Shown: positions 7,100-12,732 of the stretch, in pieces | Layout of the letters: the number at the start of each line of letters is the position of its first letter | How positions within the stretch are numbered: the stretch's first letter is position 1 | NCBI GenBank assembly: GCA_964651495.1 | Contig: CAZYWP010000093.1 | Span: forward strand, 1-12,732 | Length of the DNA: 12,732 nucleotides | DNA from: CAZNVB01 sp964651495 | GTDB lineage: Bacteria; Acidobacteriota; Aminicenantia; Aminicenantales; UBA8522 | Direction: 5' to 3' | Made by a program: the position numbers and the translations under genes | The notes under the pieces: model-generated | Seen by the model: only the letters and a program-made list of their open reading frames with translations | What the model was told of the DNA's origin: nothing | Database searches by the model: none

Positions 7100-8199
7100 T
7101 TTCGATCCTCCGAGAGCAGGGCTCGGGCTTTGGCTTCGTTTCCCATAGCCCTGAAAGTCAGCGCGAGCTCCGACCGGGCTCGAGCGTTGAGGTCAGGCGC
7201 ATGTCTGGAAAGCGCCAAAACTTTTTCCCCGATTTCGGCCGCCTCGGCATATCTTTTTTCCTGCCTCAAGGCCGAGGCCAGGGTCAAGTTGGCCTGGCTT
7301 TGCAGCTCTCTATCCAAGGCGGCGAAGTCGAGTCCGGCGAGCAGGGTAATCACCCGGCCGGAGTCTCCCATTTGGGCATGGGTCTCGGCTAGTTCGACCT
7401 TTATCAAGACAATTTTCTCCGGTTCGTTACGGTAGGCCTCCAGGAGCGGCTCGAGAAGGTGGAGGGACGCTTCCGGCTTGGCCATTCTCCGAAAGATCCA
7501 GGCCATATCGACGGTCCGGTTGAAGACGGAATTGGTTTTTCCCTGCTTTCGGAAACGCTCGAGGAGCTCCGAGTCGATGGTAAGGGCGACATCGAGCTGA
7601 CCGCTTCTCTTGGCAGTCTCGAGTTTTTCTCGCAGAGCCGGAACGCTGAATCGGTGGAGTCCGCTGAAGTGGTGCTTTAGTCCGAACCCGACTCCGGTCA
7701 GCCCGGCGGCGATTAAAATAAAAATATAGGGAGCCGAAAATATGACTTCGGCCTTTTTAAATTTCTCCCAGACAAAGCTGACGAGGGCGCCCTGGGATTG
7801 GAGGGCCTCCTTTTGCTCAGTCGTCAGACCACGGCAGAATCTCAGGTCGGCGTCTTTGACTTTGGCGCCGGCGAAGACGACTCCTTCGAGGGAGGAGAGT
7901 TTAAGGTTGGCCTGATAGAGGTCTGCTCCGGAAAAATCGGCCCCATCCAGGATTGCGCCTTCGAGATCGGCCCCACAGAAACAGGCCTGGGAAAAATTGG
8001 CCCGTTTGGCGCTGAGGTCAGAGCACGACGCCTCGCTAAAGTCGGCTCCCCTGAAGTCGCCTTTATCCAGGCAGGCGGAATTTAAGTTGGCAGCCCGAAA
8101 TCGTACCCGATCTCCGAACACCCCGGCGAAATTCTTCCCGCCGAGGTCGGCAAAGGAAAAGTCCTGGCCGGAAAGATCGGGAGAGTTGATCGCCTTCAT
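7096..8199 (-). CDS. pentapeptide-repeat / transmembrane / TPR-like protein
   Basis: This 367-residue protein has three parts. Residues 8-120 are pentapeptide repeats of the A(D/N)LxX type (L-S-G-Q-D-F-S-F-A-D-L, G-A-D-F-S, G-A-I-L-D-G-A-D-F, G-A-D-L-Y-Q-A-N-L), which fold as a right-handed beta-helix. L-T-T-E-Q-K-E-A-L then caps the helix. Residues 153-174 are one hydrophobic membrane segment. Residues 187-365 are helical and TPR-like, for example L-A-S-A-L-R-Q-E-K-R-Y-A-E-A-A-E and L-A-L-T-F-R-A-M-G-N-E-A-K-A-R-A-L-L. Both repeat classes usually bind proteins, so a tethered scaffold or adaptor is likely. It lies 45 nt downstream of the propeller-SGNH gene and overlaps the GT-C gene by 4 nt, so it probably belongs to one operon. 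The ATG at 8199 has only a weak SD (AGG, 9 nt upstream). A better AAAGGGAGG lies about 33 nt upstream without a start codon. Confidence 0.85.
   Translation of the reverse strand: MKAINSPDLSGQDFSFADLGGKNFAGVFGDRVRFRAANLNSACLDKGDFRGADFSEASCSDLSAKRANFSQACFCGADLEGAILDGADFSGADLYQANLKLSSLEGVVFAGAKVKDADLRFCRGLTTEQKEALQSQGALVSFVWEKFKKAEVIFSAPYIFILIAAGLTGVGFGLKHHFSGLHRFSVPALREKLETAKRSGQLDVALTIDSELLERFRKQGKTNSVFNRTVDMAWIFRRMAKPEASLHLLEPLLEAYRNEPEKIVLIKVELAETHAQMGDSGRVITLLAGLDFAALDRELQSQANLTLASALRQEKRYAEAAEIGEKVLALSRHAPDLNARARSELALTFRAMGNEAKARALLSEDRK
7107..7111 (-). promoter_or_regulatory. Shine-Dalgarno that decides the start of the second GT-C gene
   Basis: A minus-strand GGAGG sits inside the last codons of the pentapeptide/TPR gene. 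It is 7 nt before the ATA at 7099 and has no ATG, GTG or TTG at a usable distance. This is the best evidence that translation begins at the AUA. Confidence 0.6.
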
Positions 8200-8244
8200 T
8201 CCGACTGACCTGCGGAGTTTTTCGCCGAGAAGCCTCCCTTTGTT

Positions 8245-10278
8245 CTAACGGTCGGGCGGCCCGGATGAGGGGCCCTCCACGCCATCCATACGGAGGGCGG
8301 CAATGAGATAGAGATATTGGTCGGTCAGCGCGGCGCCCCGGTCGAAAAACCTTAAGGGTTGTTCAACGAAGGCAACCCGGAGGAACTGCCCGCTCAGATC
8401 GTCGCGCTTCTTCCTGTAGATATTGTAACCCTTGATCCTGGTCGGGTCAAAAATCTTGGGGTTGTCCTTCCAGACAAGAAGATTCCCCGCCGCCCGGCGC
8501 GGCGCCGGAGAGGTTTCGTGATGCTTCCAGACTGGGCTTTTCGAAGGCCTGCCCCGCAAACCGCCTTCTATAATCACCTGACTGAGTTCGAAATTGACCG
8601 GAGCAAAAGGAAAGTTGCGGATCTCTTCAAACCATATTTCCGCCATGAACTGGTACCCCTTTACGCTCGGATGCTTGTCGTCATTGGAGAGCAGCGAAGT
8701 CAGCCCTCCGTCGGCGGCGGGGTAGGTGTCGAAGATGGTGTACATGTCGATGAGCGGCACGGCAAGTGAAGCCGCAATCTGGCGGATCTTGTCGTTCAGG
8801 TAAAAATGCCGGTTGCGGTAAAACGGCGAGGTCCAAACCCAGTCCCGGCGGGGGAGGATGGTGGCGATGACCGGAAAGACGCCGGCGGCAAGGCATTTAC
8901 GGACCATTTCACTCAGGTTGAAGGCTGAAGTATCCATGGAGAGGCCATTGGTGATGACGTCGTTTGTTCCCTCCATGATCAGGATGTATCTTGCCCGGTC
9001 GGCGGCCAGGACGGGGCCGATGCGGATGATGCCTTGGACCGTGTATTCTCCCCCCACGCCCCTGTTGAGGGCCCGGTGAGGTCCGAAATTCTCGTTGAGT
9101 ATGATATCCAGGCGGGGGGGGTATCCCAGCTCCGGAGTGGGCAAGCGGTCGATATAGCCGTAAGTAATACTGTCTCCGAACCCGATGTAGGCGTTTTCAT
9201 CGAGATCGGGGTTGTAGAGAGGGGGATACATGTAGGGAGGGGGCGGCTGAACAGTTGCTTCCCTTGGCCAAGCAGAAGAGAACGGCCGCGACTCGACCGC
9301 ATCGCCTGATTTCCAGAGGATATTCAGATGCCCTTTTTCCCCGACAATCCTGGGAATGACGGGAACGCGGCTGGGCGGTGAGACGATCATCTCCCGGACA
9401 GGAGTTGTCTCTATGTATTGGAGGGCGCAGATCTGGTGCCCGTCCCCCGAGACCTGAGTCCAGCTGATGACGGGATGGCCGGCGGCGTCGAGAGCGATGC
9501 AGGGGAAGGCGTCGTTTTCCGTATTGTCGGTCAGCCGGACCTCCTCGAGCCAAACCTTCCCATCGGACTTAGAGAGAAAGATTTCGTAATCTTCCCCGTC
9601 ATAGCTCGACCAGACGACCCAGATGAAGCCGCGGCCATCGGCGACGGCGTCCGGGTTCAAAGCGGGAAACCGAGTCCTGTTCGGGATCGTCTCCGGGTCG
9701 GACCAGGCGTCCCCGGCGAAAACCCGGTAGACGATCTCCCCTCTCTGGCCCTCAGTTTGGTTCCACAGTGCCCAAACCAACCCGTCCCGGTTGAATAGGA
9801 TTCTTGGCCCGGTCACTGTCTCCTTTTTCTTTGCTGCGATGATCCATGTTTTGCCGGAATCGACCCTCTCTACATAGACCTTGGAGCCGCCCTCCGTCCA
9901 GCCGACCCAGACCAGCCAGGGTGACGCGTTCCGGTCAAAGGCCATTTCCGCGGCGTGGTTGAATTCATCGCTCCGGCCGGTTTCCCGGAGATGGCGGATT
10001 TCCCCTTCTTCATACCGGCCGAAACCGATCCGGCTGCCCCCGTCCTTCCATTCTTCCCAGACAACCCAGGCCCGTCCGATGGGATCTTCCTTAACGAGTG
10101 GAAGGGAGAGTGTCTCGGCCGGATTGCCGGGGGCCTGCCTCCGGACCTCCCGGATGATTTGCATCATATCGTCCCGCTGGACGGCCGGCCCTCCGCGGGC
10201 CGGGATGGAAAGCGAGGCCGCGGACCAGGCTAAAGTCAGGATTAGAAGGCTGACGCGGGACGCTTCTCTGCTTTTCAT
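8245..10278 (-). CDS. secreted beta-propeller - SGNH/GDSL hydrolase - Fn3-like fusion
   Basis: This exported protein has 677 residues. A signal peptide (about 1-28) is followed by a propeller-like region (about 55-335) with recurring W-V-V-W / W-L-V-W / I-W-V-V-W strands and Y-D-G-E-D-Y-E-I-F-L-S, as in sialidase/BNR-type folds. The SGNH hydrolase domain (about 362-558) has all blocks: G-F-G-D-S-I-T-Y-G (nucleophile Ser370), G-V-G-G (409-410), G-T-N-D (Asn439) and D-D-K-H-P (Asp533, His536). It is therefore likely an active esterase, acting on acyl or acetyl groups of glycans or lipids outside the cytoplasm; the substrate is unknown. Residues 560-670 form an Fn3-like module starting P-V-N-F and carrying W-K-D-N-P. 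It is the first gene of the minus-strand operon. The ATG at 10278 has no recognisable SD but a strong promoter 20 nt upstream. Confidence 0.9.
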   Translation of the reverse strand: MKSREASRVSLLILTLAWSAASLSIPARGGPAVQRDDMMQIIREVRRQAPGNPAETLSLPLVKEDPIGRAWVVWEEWKDGGSRIGFGRYEEGEIRHLRETGRSDEFNHAAEMAFDRNASPWLVWVGWTEGGSKVYVERVDSGKTWIIAAKKKETVTGPRILFNRDGLVWALWNQTEGQRGEIVYRVFAGDAWSDPETIPNRTRFPALNPDAVADGRGFIWVVWSSYDGEDYEIFLSKSDGKVWLEEVRLTDNTENDAFPCIALDAAGHPVISWTQVSGDGHQICALQYIETTPVREMIVSPPSRVPVIPRIVGEKGHLNILWKSGDAVESRPFSSAWPREATVQPPPPYMYPPLYNPDLDENAYIGFGDSITYGYIDRLPTPELGYPPRLDIILNENFGPHRALNRGVGGEYTVQGIIRIGPVLAADRARYILIMEGTNDVITNGLSMDTSAFNLSEMVRKCLAAGVFPVIATILPRRDWVWTSPFYRNRHFYLNDKIRQIAASLAVPLIDMYTIFDTYPAADGGLTSLLSNDDKHPSVKGYQFMAEIWFEEIRNFPFAPVNFELSQVIIEGGLRGRPSKSPVWKHHETSPAPRRAAGNLLVWKDNPKIFDPTRIKGYNIYRKKRDDLSGQFLRVAFVEQPLRFFDRGAALTDQYLYLIAALRMDGVEGPSSGPPDR

Positions 10279-10293
10279 GGTTCGAGCGGAGCA

Positions 10294-10303
10294 ATGATAT
10301 CAT
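10294..10303. repeat. 10-bp palindrome overlapping the -10 of the SGNH gene
   Basis: ATGATATCAT is a perfect palindrome overlapping the minus-strand -10 box (10299-10304). It may be a protein-binding site or simply part of the promoter. Confidence 0.4.
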
Positions 10304-10328
10304 AGCGTCCTGAAGATCGGGCTGTCAA
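10299..10328 (-). promoter_or_regulatory. sigma70-type promoter of the SGNH/pentapeptide/GT-C operon
   Basis: On the minus strand, TTGACA (10323-10328) and TATGAT (10299-10304) are 18 nt apart. The -10 ends 20 nt before the ATG at 10278, so the leader would be about 13 nt and carries no SD. It is divergent from the promoter at 10395-10424. Confidence 0.8.
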
Positions 10329-10335
10329 CCCGATC
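10315..10335. promoter_or_regulatory. inverted repeat bracketing the -35 box (operator candidate)
   Basis: GATCGGG (10315-10321) and CCCGATC (10329-10335) are perfect 7-bp inverted arms around 7 nt that contain the whole -35 hexamer of the minus-strand promoter. A regulator bound here would cover the -35. As RNA on the plus strand it would be a 7-bp stem without a U tract, so a terminator is unlikely. Confidence 0.5.
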
Positions 10336-10369
10336 GGCCTTTATCCGGCGAGGGGACCTTGCCTTTCTT

Positions 10370-10392
10370 CGAGCCCCGGAACTGACGGCTCG
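10370..10392. promoter_or_regulatory. imperfectly spaced inverted repeat just upstream of the -35 of the PKD gene
   Basis: CGAGCC (10370-10375) and GGCTCG (10387-10392) form 6-bp arms with an 11-nt spacer. It ends 2 nt before TTGACA, the same distance as the palindrome before the paralogous gene. Six-base arms can arise by chance. Confidence 0.3.
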
Positions 10393-10394
10393 CC

Positions 10395-10424
10395 TTGACA
10401 AGACCTCAAAGGATACGGCAATAT
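10395..10424 (+). promoter_or_regulatory. promoter of the PKD/propeller gene
   Basis: TTGACA (10395-10400), an 18-nt spacer and CAATAT (10419-10424). Seventeen nt later is the ATG at 10442, with GGAGA (10432-10436) 5 nt before it. The same layout recurs at 12401-12430 before the paralog, which supports an otherwise poor -10. Confidence 0.65.
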
Positions 10425-10441
10425 AGACCGCGGAGATAGAA

Positions 10442-12211
10442 ATGAAAAAAAATACAACCCTTTTTCTTTTCTTGTTTTCTTTGCTTTTTATTTTCTTCAG
10501 CAGCTCCGCCTCCGGCGCGGATAACGTCTCTCGTTCGACAAATGTGCCCTCGACGGGGCCGCGGATCGCCGTGGACTCGCTGGGGAATATCCATGTCGTT
10601 TGGGGTGAAGTCTACTCGAGCAGGACCGGCGACGCCTTCTATGCCAAGTATGATATCTTCACCCGGCAGTGGAGCTCTCCCCTGAACCTCAGCAACTCGG
10701 GCCAGGTTCACACCGAAGAGGACAGGCCCGTGGGCATCGATATCGACGCCGCGGACAACATCTATGTGAGCTATAGCGGAGGGCCAAAGGTGAGCCTGAG
10801 AATTTTTTCCGGAGGGAGCTGGGGCGCGCCCTTTACGGTTCACTCCTGGAACAGCGGCACCGCTGACTGCGCCCGCGTGTCGGTTGATGCCAGCGGCAAT
10901 ATATTCGTGATCTGGTGGATTATCGAGGATGCCGCTGTCCAATCCCGAGCCAGGATCGACGGGAATTGGGAAAGCGTCCAGCGACTCAGCCTGGCGGGGA
11001 AGACGGCGAAATTTCCCGACATCGCTGTCGGCAATAACGTCGCTTTTGCCTGCTGGACCCAGCGGGAGGCCGTTTACCAGATCGTCTACACCCGGCGCGA
11101 TAAGACTCCCGGCGCTCTGTGGACTACGCCCCAGCTCGTCTATGGAGGAACCCTAAAGCAGCAAGTTCCGGCGATCGAAGTCGACGGCAGCGACATCGCC
11201 CATTGCGTCTGGACTCCTACGTACGAGGATTCAAACCGCTTAGTCCGATATAGTTATTGGACCGGCAGCGCCTTCAGCCCGCATACGACCATCGCCAACA
11301 AGAAGCTCCTCCATTATCCCTACATTCATGTGCAGGGGGGCAATGTCTATGTCTGCTGGCAGGTCGGAGCATTCGGGACCGGAACGGGCATCTTCTATAA
11401 CCATTTGATTGGAGGGAGCTGGACGGGAGAGACCATGGTCCCGGGCTCGAGCGGGAGCACTTACGGCGATGTGTGCACCAGCCCGCTTCAGGACATGATC
11501 TATTATGTCTGGGACGCCCACGGTGAAATCTGGTGTGATCTCTCCGGAGGTACCGTGGGCCCTCCGAACGACCCCCCCGTCGCTAATTTTACCTTTTCTC
11601 CCGCCACCGGCGTTTATCCCCTCCAGGTCAACTTCGATGCTTCGGCTTCTTATGATCCGGACGGGAGCATCAGCTCGTACACCTGGGATTTCGGTGACGG
11701 GAAGTCGGATTCGGGCATGACTGTCTCCCATGTCTATGAAACATGGGGCACCTTTACGATCAAGCTGCTCGTCCGCGATAACCGGGGTTCAGCCGGGGCC
11801 AGGAGCGCGAGCATCACGGTGCAAAGGCTGGCCCAGCCAATCAATATCCGCTGGGAATCCCATGTCGACGAGAGCCTCTTCCTGACCCGCTATGTGAACG
11901 AAGTCACGTGGGAGAAAAACCCGCTGAACGAGAGTGCGGGCGTCAAGATCGTCCTGCAACGCATCTGGCGGAAAATGGCCGGAGAACCGAACAGCGTCTA
12001 TCAAGCGATTGGAGAAGTCACGGCCGACGTATACAGTTACAGAGACAAAGACGTCAAAGCCAAAAATATCCATGCCTATACGGTAACGGTAATCGACAGC
12101 CAGGGAAATGAGAGCCCGATCAGCCCCAGCGGGTCCATTTCCCCGACTAAGCCGACCGATATCAGGTCCCCTCAGGTGCTTCAAAACCGGGGGAAATTGC
12201 GGAGAACTTAG
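10442..12211 (+). CDS. secreted beta-propeller - PKD - Fn3-like protein
   Basis: This is a 589-residue exported protein. A signal peptide (M-K-K-N plus a Phe/Leu-rich core; cleavage near A-S-G-A, about residue 26) precedes a propeller-like region (about 28-370). Its repeats pair D-x-x-G-N-I-x-V-x-W with downstream aromatic strands (I-A-V-D-S-L-G-N-I-H-V-V-W, V-S-V-D-A-S-G-N-I-F-V-I-W, I-E-V-D-G-S-D-I-A-H-C-V-W). A PKD domain (376-461) is unmistakable: D-A-S-A-S-Y-D-P-D-G (399-408) and W-D-F-G-D-G (415-420). The C-terminus (466-565) is Fn3-like, opening P-I-N-I and carrying W-E-K-N-P (490-494). PKD and propeller domains usually mediate binding to proteins or glycans; no catalytic residues are evident. 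No LPXTG, T9SS or membrane anchor is seen, and the extreme C-terminus is basic. A paralog follows in tandem. Confidence 0.88.
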   Translation: MKKNTTLFLFLFSLLFIFFSSSASGADNVSRSTNVPSTGPRIAVDSLGNIHVVWGEVYSSRTGDAFYAKYDIFTRQWSSPLNLSNSGQVHTEEDRPVGIDIDAADNIYVSYSGGPKVSLRIFSGGSWGAPFTVHSWNSGTADCARVSVDASGNIFVIWWIIEDAAVQSRARIDGNWESVQRLSLAGKTAKFPDIAVGNNVAFACWTQREAVYQIVYTRRDKTPGALWTTPQLVYGGTLKQQVPAIEVDGSDIAHCVWTPTYEDSNRLVRYSYWTGSAFSPHTTIANKKLLHYPYIHVQGGNVYVCWQVGAFGTGTGIFYNHLIGGSWTGETMVPGSSGSTYGDVCTSPLQDMIYYVWDAHGEIWCDLSGGTVGPPNDPPVANFTFSPATGVYPLQVNFDASASYDPDGSISSYTWDFGDGKSDSGMTVSHVYETWGTFTIKLLVRDNRGSAGARSASITVQRLAQPINIRWESHVDESLFLTRYVNEVTWEKNPLNESAGVKIVLQRIWRKMAGEPNSVYQAIGEVTADVYSYRDKDVKAKNIHAYTVTVIDSQGNESPISPSGSISPTKPTDIRSPQVLQNRGKLRRT

Positions 12212-12314
12212 ACCTTCTCTCCAAGATTCTGGCGCCGCATTCTTAGGACCAACGGCCGGCCGGGAATTTTCCTATCCACCTTTCGTGGCGAATAACGACT
12301 AAATTATGTCATAT

Positions 12315-12335
12315 CCGCGGAGCATTTCTCTGCGG
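12315..12335 (+). other. possible RNA hairpin in the 3' region of the PKD gene
   Basis: CCGCGGAG (12315-12322) and CTCTGCGG (12328-12335) can form an 8-bp stem with one G-U pair and a 5-nt loop. No U tract follows, so it is not a canonical terminator. It might stabilise or end the upstream transcript in a factor-dependent way. Confidence 0.35.
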
Positions 12336-12377
12336 AGGTCTCGGAATCAGGGCATTGCAGAGCTTAGCCTTGCCCGA

Positions 12378-12398
12378 GAGTGACAAATTTTGTCACTC
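12378..12398. promoter_or_regulatory. 21-bp perfect palindrome next to the -35 of the second paralog (operator candidate)
   Basis: GAGTGACAAA (12378-12387) and TTTGTCACTC (12389-12398) are perfect 10-bp arms around one central T. The element ends 2 nt before TTGACA (12401). No T run follows, and the symmetric tight centre is typical of a dimeric regulator site rather than a terminator. Confidence 0.6.
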
Positions 12399-12400
12399 CC

Positions 12401-12430
12401 TTGACAATATTTGAATGGTTTGGGCACTAT
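12401..12430 (+). promoter_or_regulatory. promoter of the second tandem paralog
   Basis: TTGACA (12401-12406), an 18-nt spacer and CACTAT (12425-12430). The ATG at 12448 follows 17 nt later, with GGAGA (12438-12442) 5 nt before it. All spacings match those of the promoter at 10395-10424, while the spacer sequences differ. Confidence 0.65.
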
Positions 12431-12447
12431 GACCTCTGGAGATAAGA

Positions 12448-12732
12448 ATGAAGGATAAGACGAGGGTTTTCCTGCTTCTTCTTTCGCTTTCACTTGTCTT
12501 TTTTGCCTTCCACCTTCCGGCCGACGGAGCGGCCAACGTCTCCCGCTCCTCCGGGCTATCCTCTACGGGCCCTCGCATCGCCGTCGACTCGGCCGGCAAT
12601 ATTCATGTGGTCTGGGGCGAATACTACACTGACACGAACGGCGATGCTTTTTACTCCAAATATGATATCGGCGGCAAAACCTGGAGCGTTCCCATCAACC
12701 TGAGCAACAACGGGCTCGTGCACACCGGAGAG
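12448..12732 (+). CDS. secreted beta-propeller protein, tandem paralog of the PKD gene (3' truncated by window edge)
   Basis: Only the first 95 codons are in the window, and they run off the right edge without a stop. After a signal peptide (M-K-D-K-T-R, then a Leu/Phe-rich core; cleavage near A-D-G-A) the protein reads A-N-V-S-R-S, S-T-G-P-R-I-A-V-D-S-A-G-N-I-H-V-V-W-G-E, then G-D-A-F-Y-S-K-Y-D-I and L-S-N-N-G-L-V-H-T. This aligns nearly without gaps to residues 27-91 of the preceding gene (S-T-G-P-R-I-A-V-D-S-L-G-N-I-H-V-V-W-G-E, G-D-A-F-Y-A-K-Y-D-I, L-S-N-S-G-Q-V-H-T). It is therefore a tandem duplicate with its own matching promoter and SD. Whether it also has PKD and Fn3-like domains cannot be seen. 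Confidence 0.85.
   Translation, partial: MKDKTRVFLLLLSLSLVFFAFHLPADGAANVSRSSGLSSTGPRIAVDSAGNIHVVWGEYYTDTNGDAFYSKYDIGGKTWSVPINLSNNGLVHTGE

Larger units (their letters stand above)
12212..12447. other. intergenic region between the tandem paralogs
   Basis: These 236 nt contain no plausible gene. They hold a GC palindrome (GGCCGGCC near 12256), a possible hairpin at 12315-12335, a 21-bp palindrome at 12378-12398 and the promoter at 12401-12430. No U-tract terminator is seen after the stop at 12211. Confidence 0.7.

Noticed and set aside
10315..10335. Intrinsic terminator in the divergent region
   Set aside because: The 7-bp stem has no following U run on either strand, and no gene ends nearby. 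It frames a -35 box instead.
12339..12379. Possible structured RNA or riboswitch before the second paralog
   Set aside because: A TCTCGG/CCGAGA pairing can be drawn, but the region lies upstream of the promoter at 12401-12430, so it would not be in the paralog's transcript. I recognise no riboswitch consensus.
1..12732. CRISPR array, tRNA, rRNA, insertion sequence, phage or toxin-antitoxin genes
   Set aside because: I looked on both strands and found no regularly spaced repeats, cloverleaf-like segments, transposase or integrase motifs, or small paired toxin-like frames.

Overview
The window is GC-rich and gene-dense, and it looks like a scaffold from a Gram-negative environmental bacterium. 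A TonB-like protein, a small outer-membrane barrel and many Sec-type signal peptides imply two membranes. Two blocks of exactly 100 N (2077-2176, 5524-5623) are scaffold gaps of unknown true length. Secreted proteins carrying beta-propeller, FG-GAP/ASPIC, PKD and Fn3-like modules with a W-x-x-N-P motif remind me of Candidatus Aminicenantes / Acidobacteriota genomes. That placement is from memory and is only an inference.

Layout. (1) 24-1661, minus: a polytopic GT-C (family 39-like) glycosyltransferase with a TTG start and a clear promoter. (2) 1787-3468, plus: a secreted FG-GAP/ASPIC protein broken by the first gap, coupled by an ATGA overlap to a small outer-membrane barrel. (3) 3459-5461, minus: a TonB-like protein and a secreted protein of unknown function, also ATGA-coupled. 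The 3' end of this pair overlaps the 3' end of the barrel gene by 10 bp. (4) The second gap. (5) 5624-10278, minus: three genes from one promoter, namely a propeller-SGNH hydrolase-Fn3 fusion, a pentapeptide-repeat/TM/TPR protein, and a second GT-C membrane protein that appears to start at AUA. This operon may continue across the gap into the TonB-like pair. (6) 10442-12732, plus: two tandem paralogous secreted propeller proteins, the first with PKD and Fn3-like domains and the second cut by the window edge. Each has its own, nearly identical promoter.

Regulation is unusually legible. Four promoters share the form TTGAC(A/T)-18 nt-(-10), and the -10 lies only 15-20 nt from the start codon, so the predicted leaders are about 9-13 nt. 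Inverted repeats lie on or just upstream of three of the four -35 boxes.

Taken together, the genes look like an envelope and secretion locus: lipid-linked sugar transferases, a sugar or ester hydrolase, an envelope-spanning TonB-like protein, and several secreted proteins. Three of the secreted proteins end in the same kind of Fn3-like module. No tRNA, rRNA, CRISPR array, transposase or phage gene is visible.
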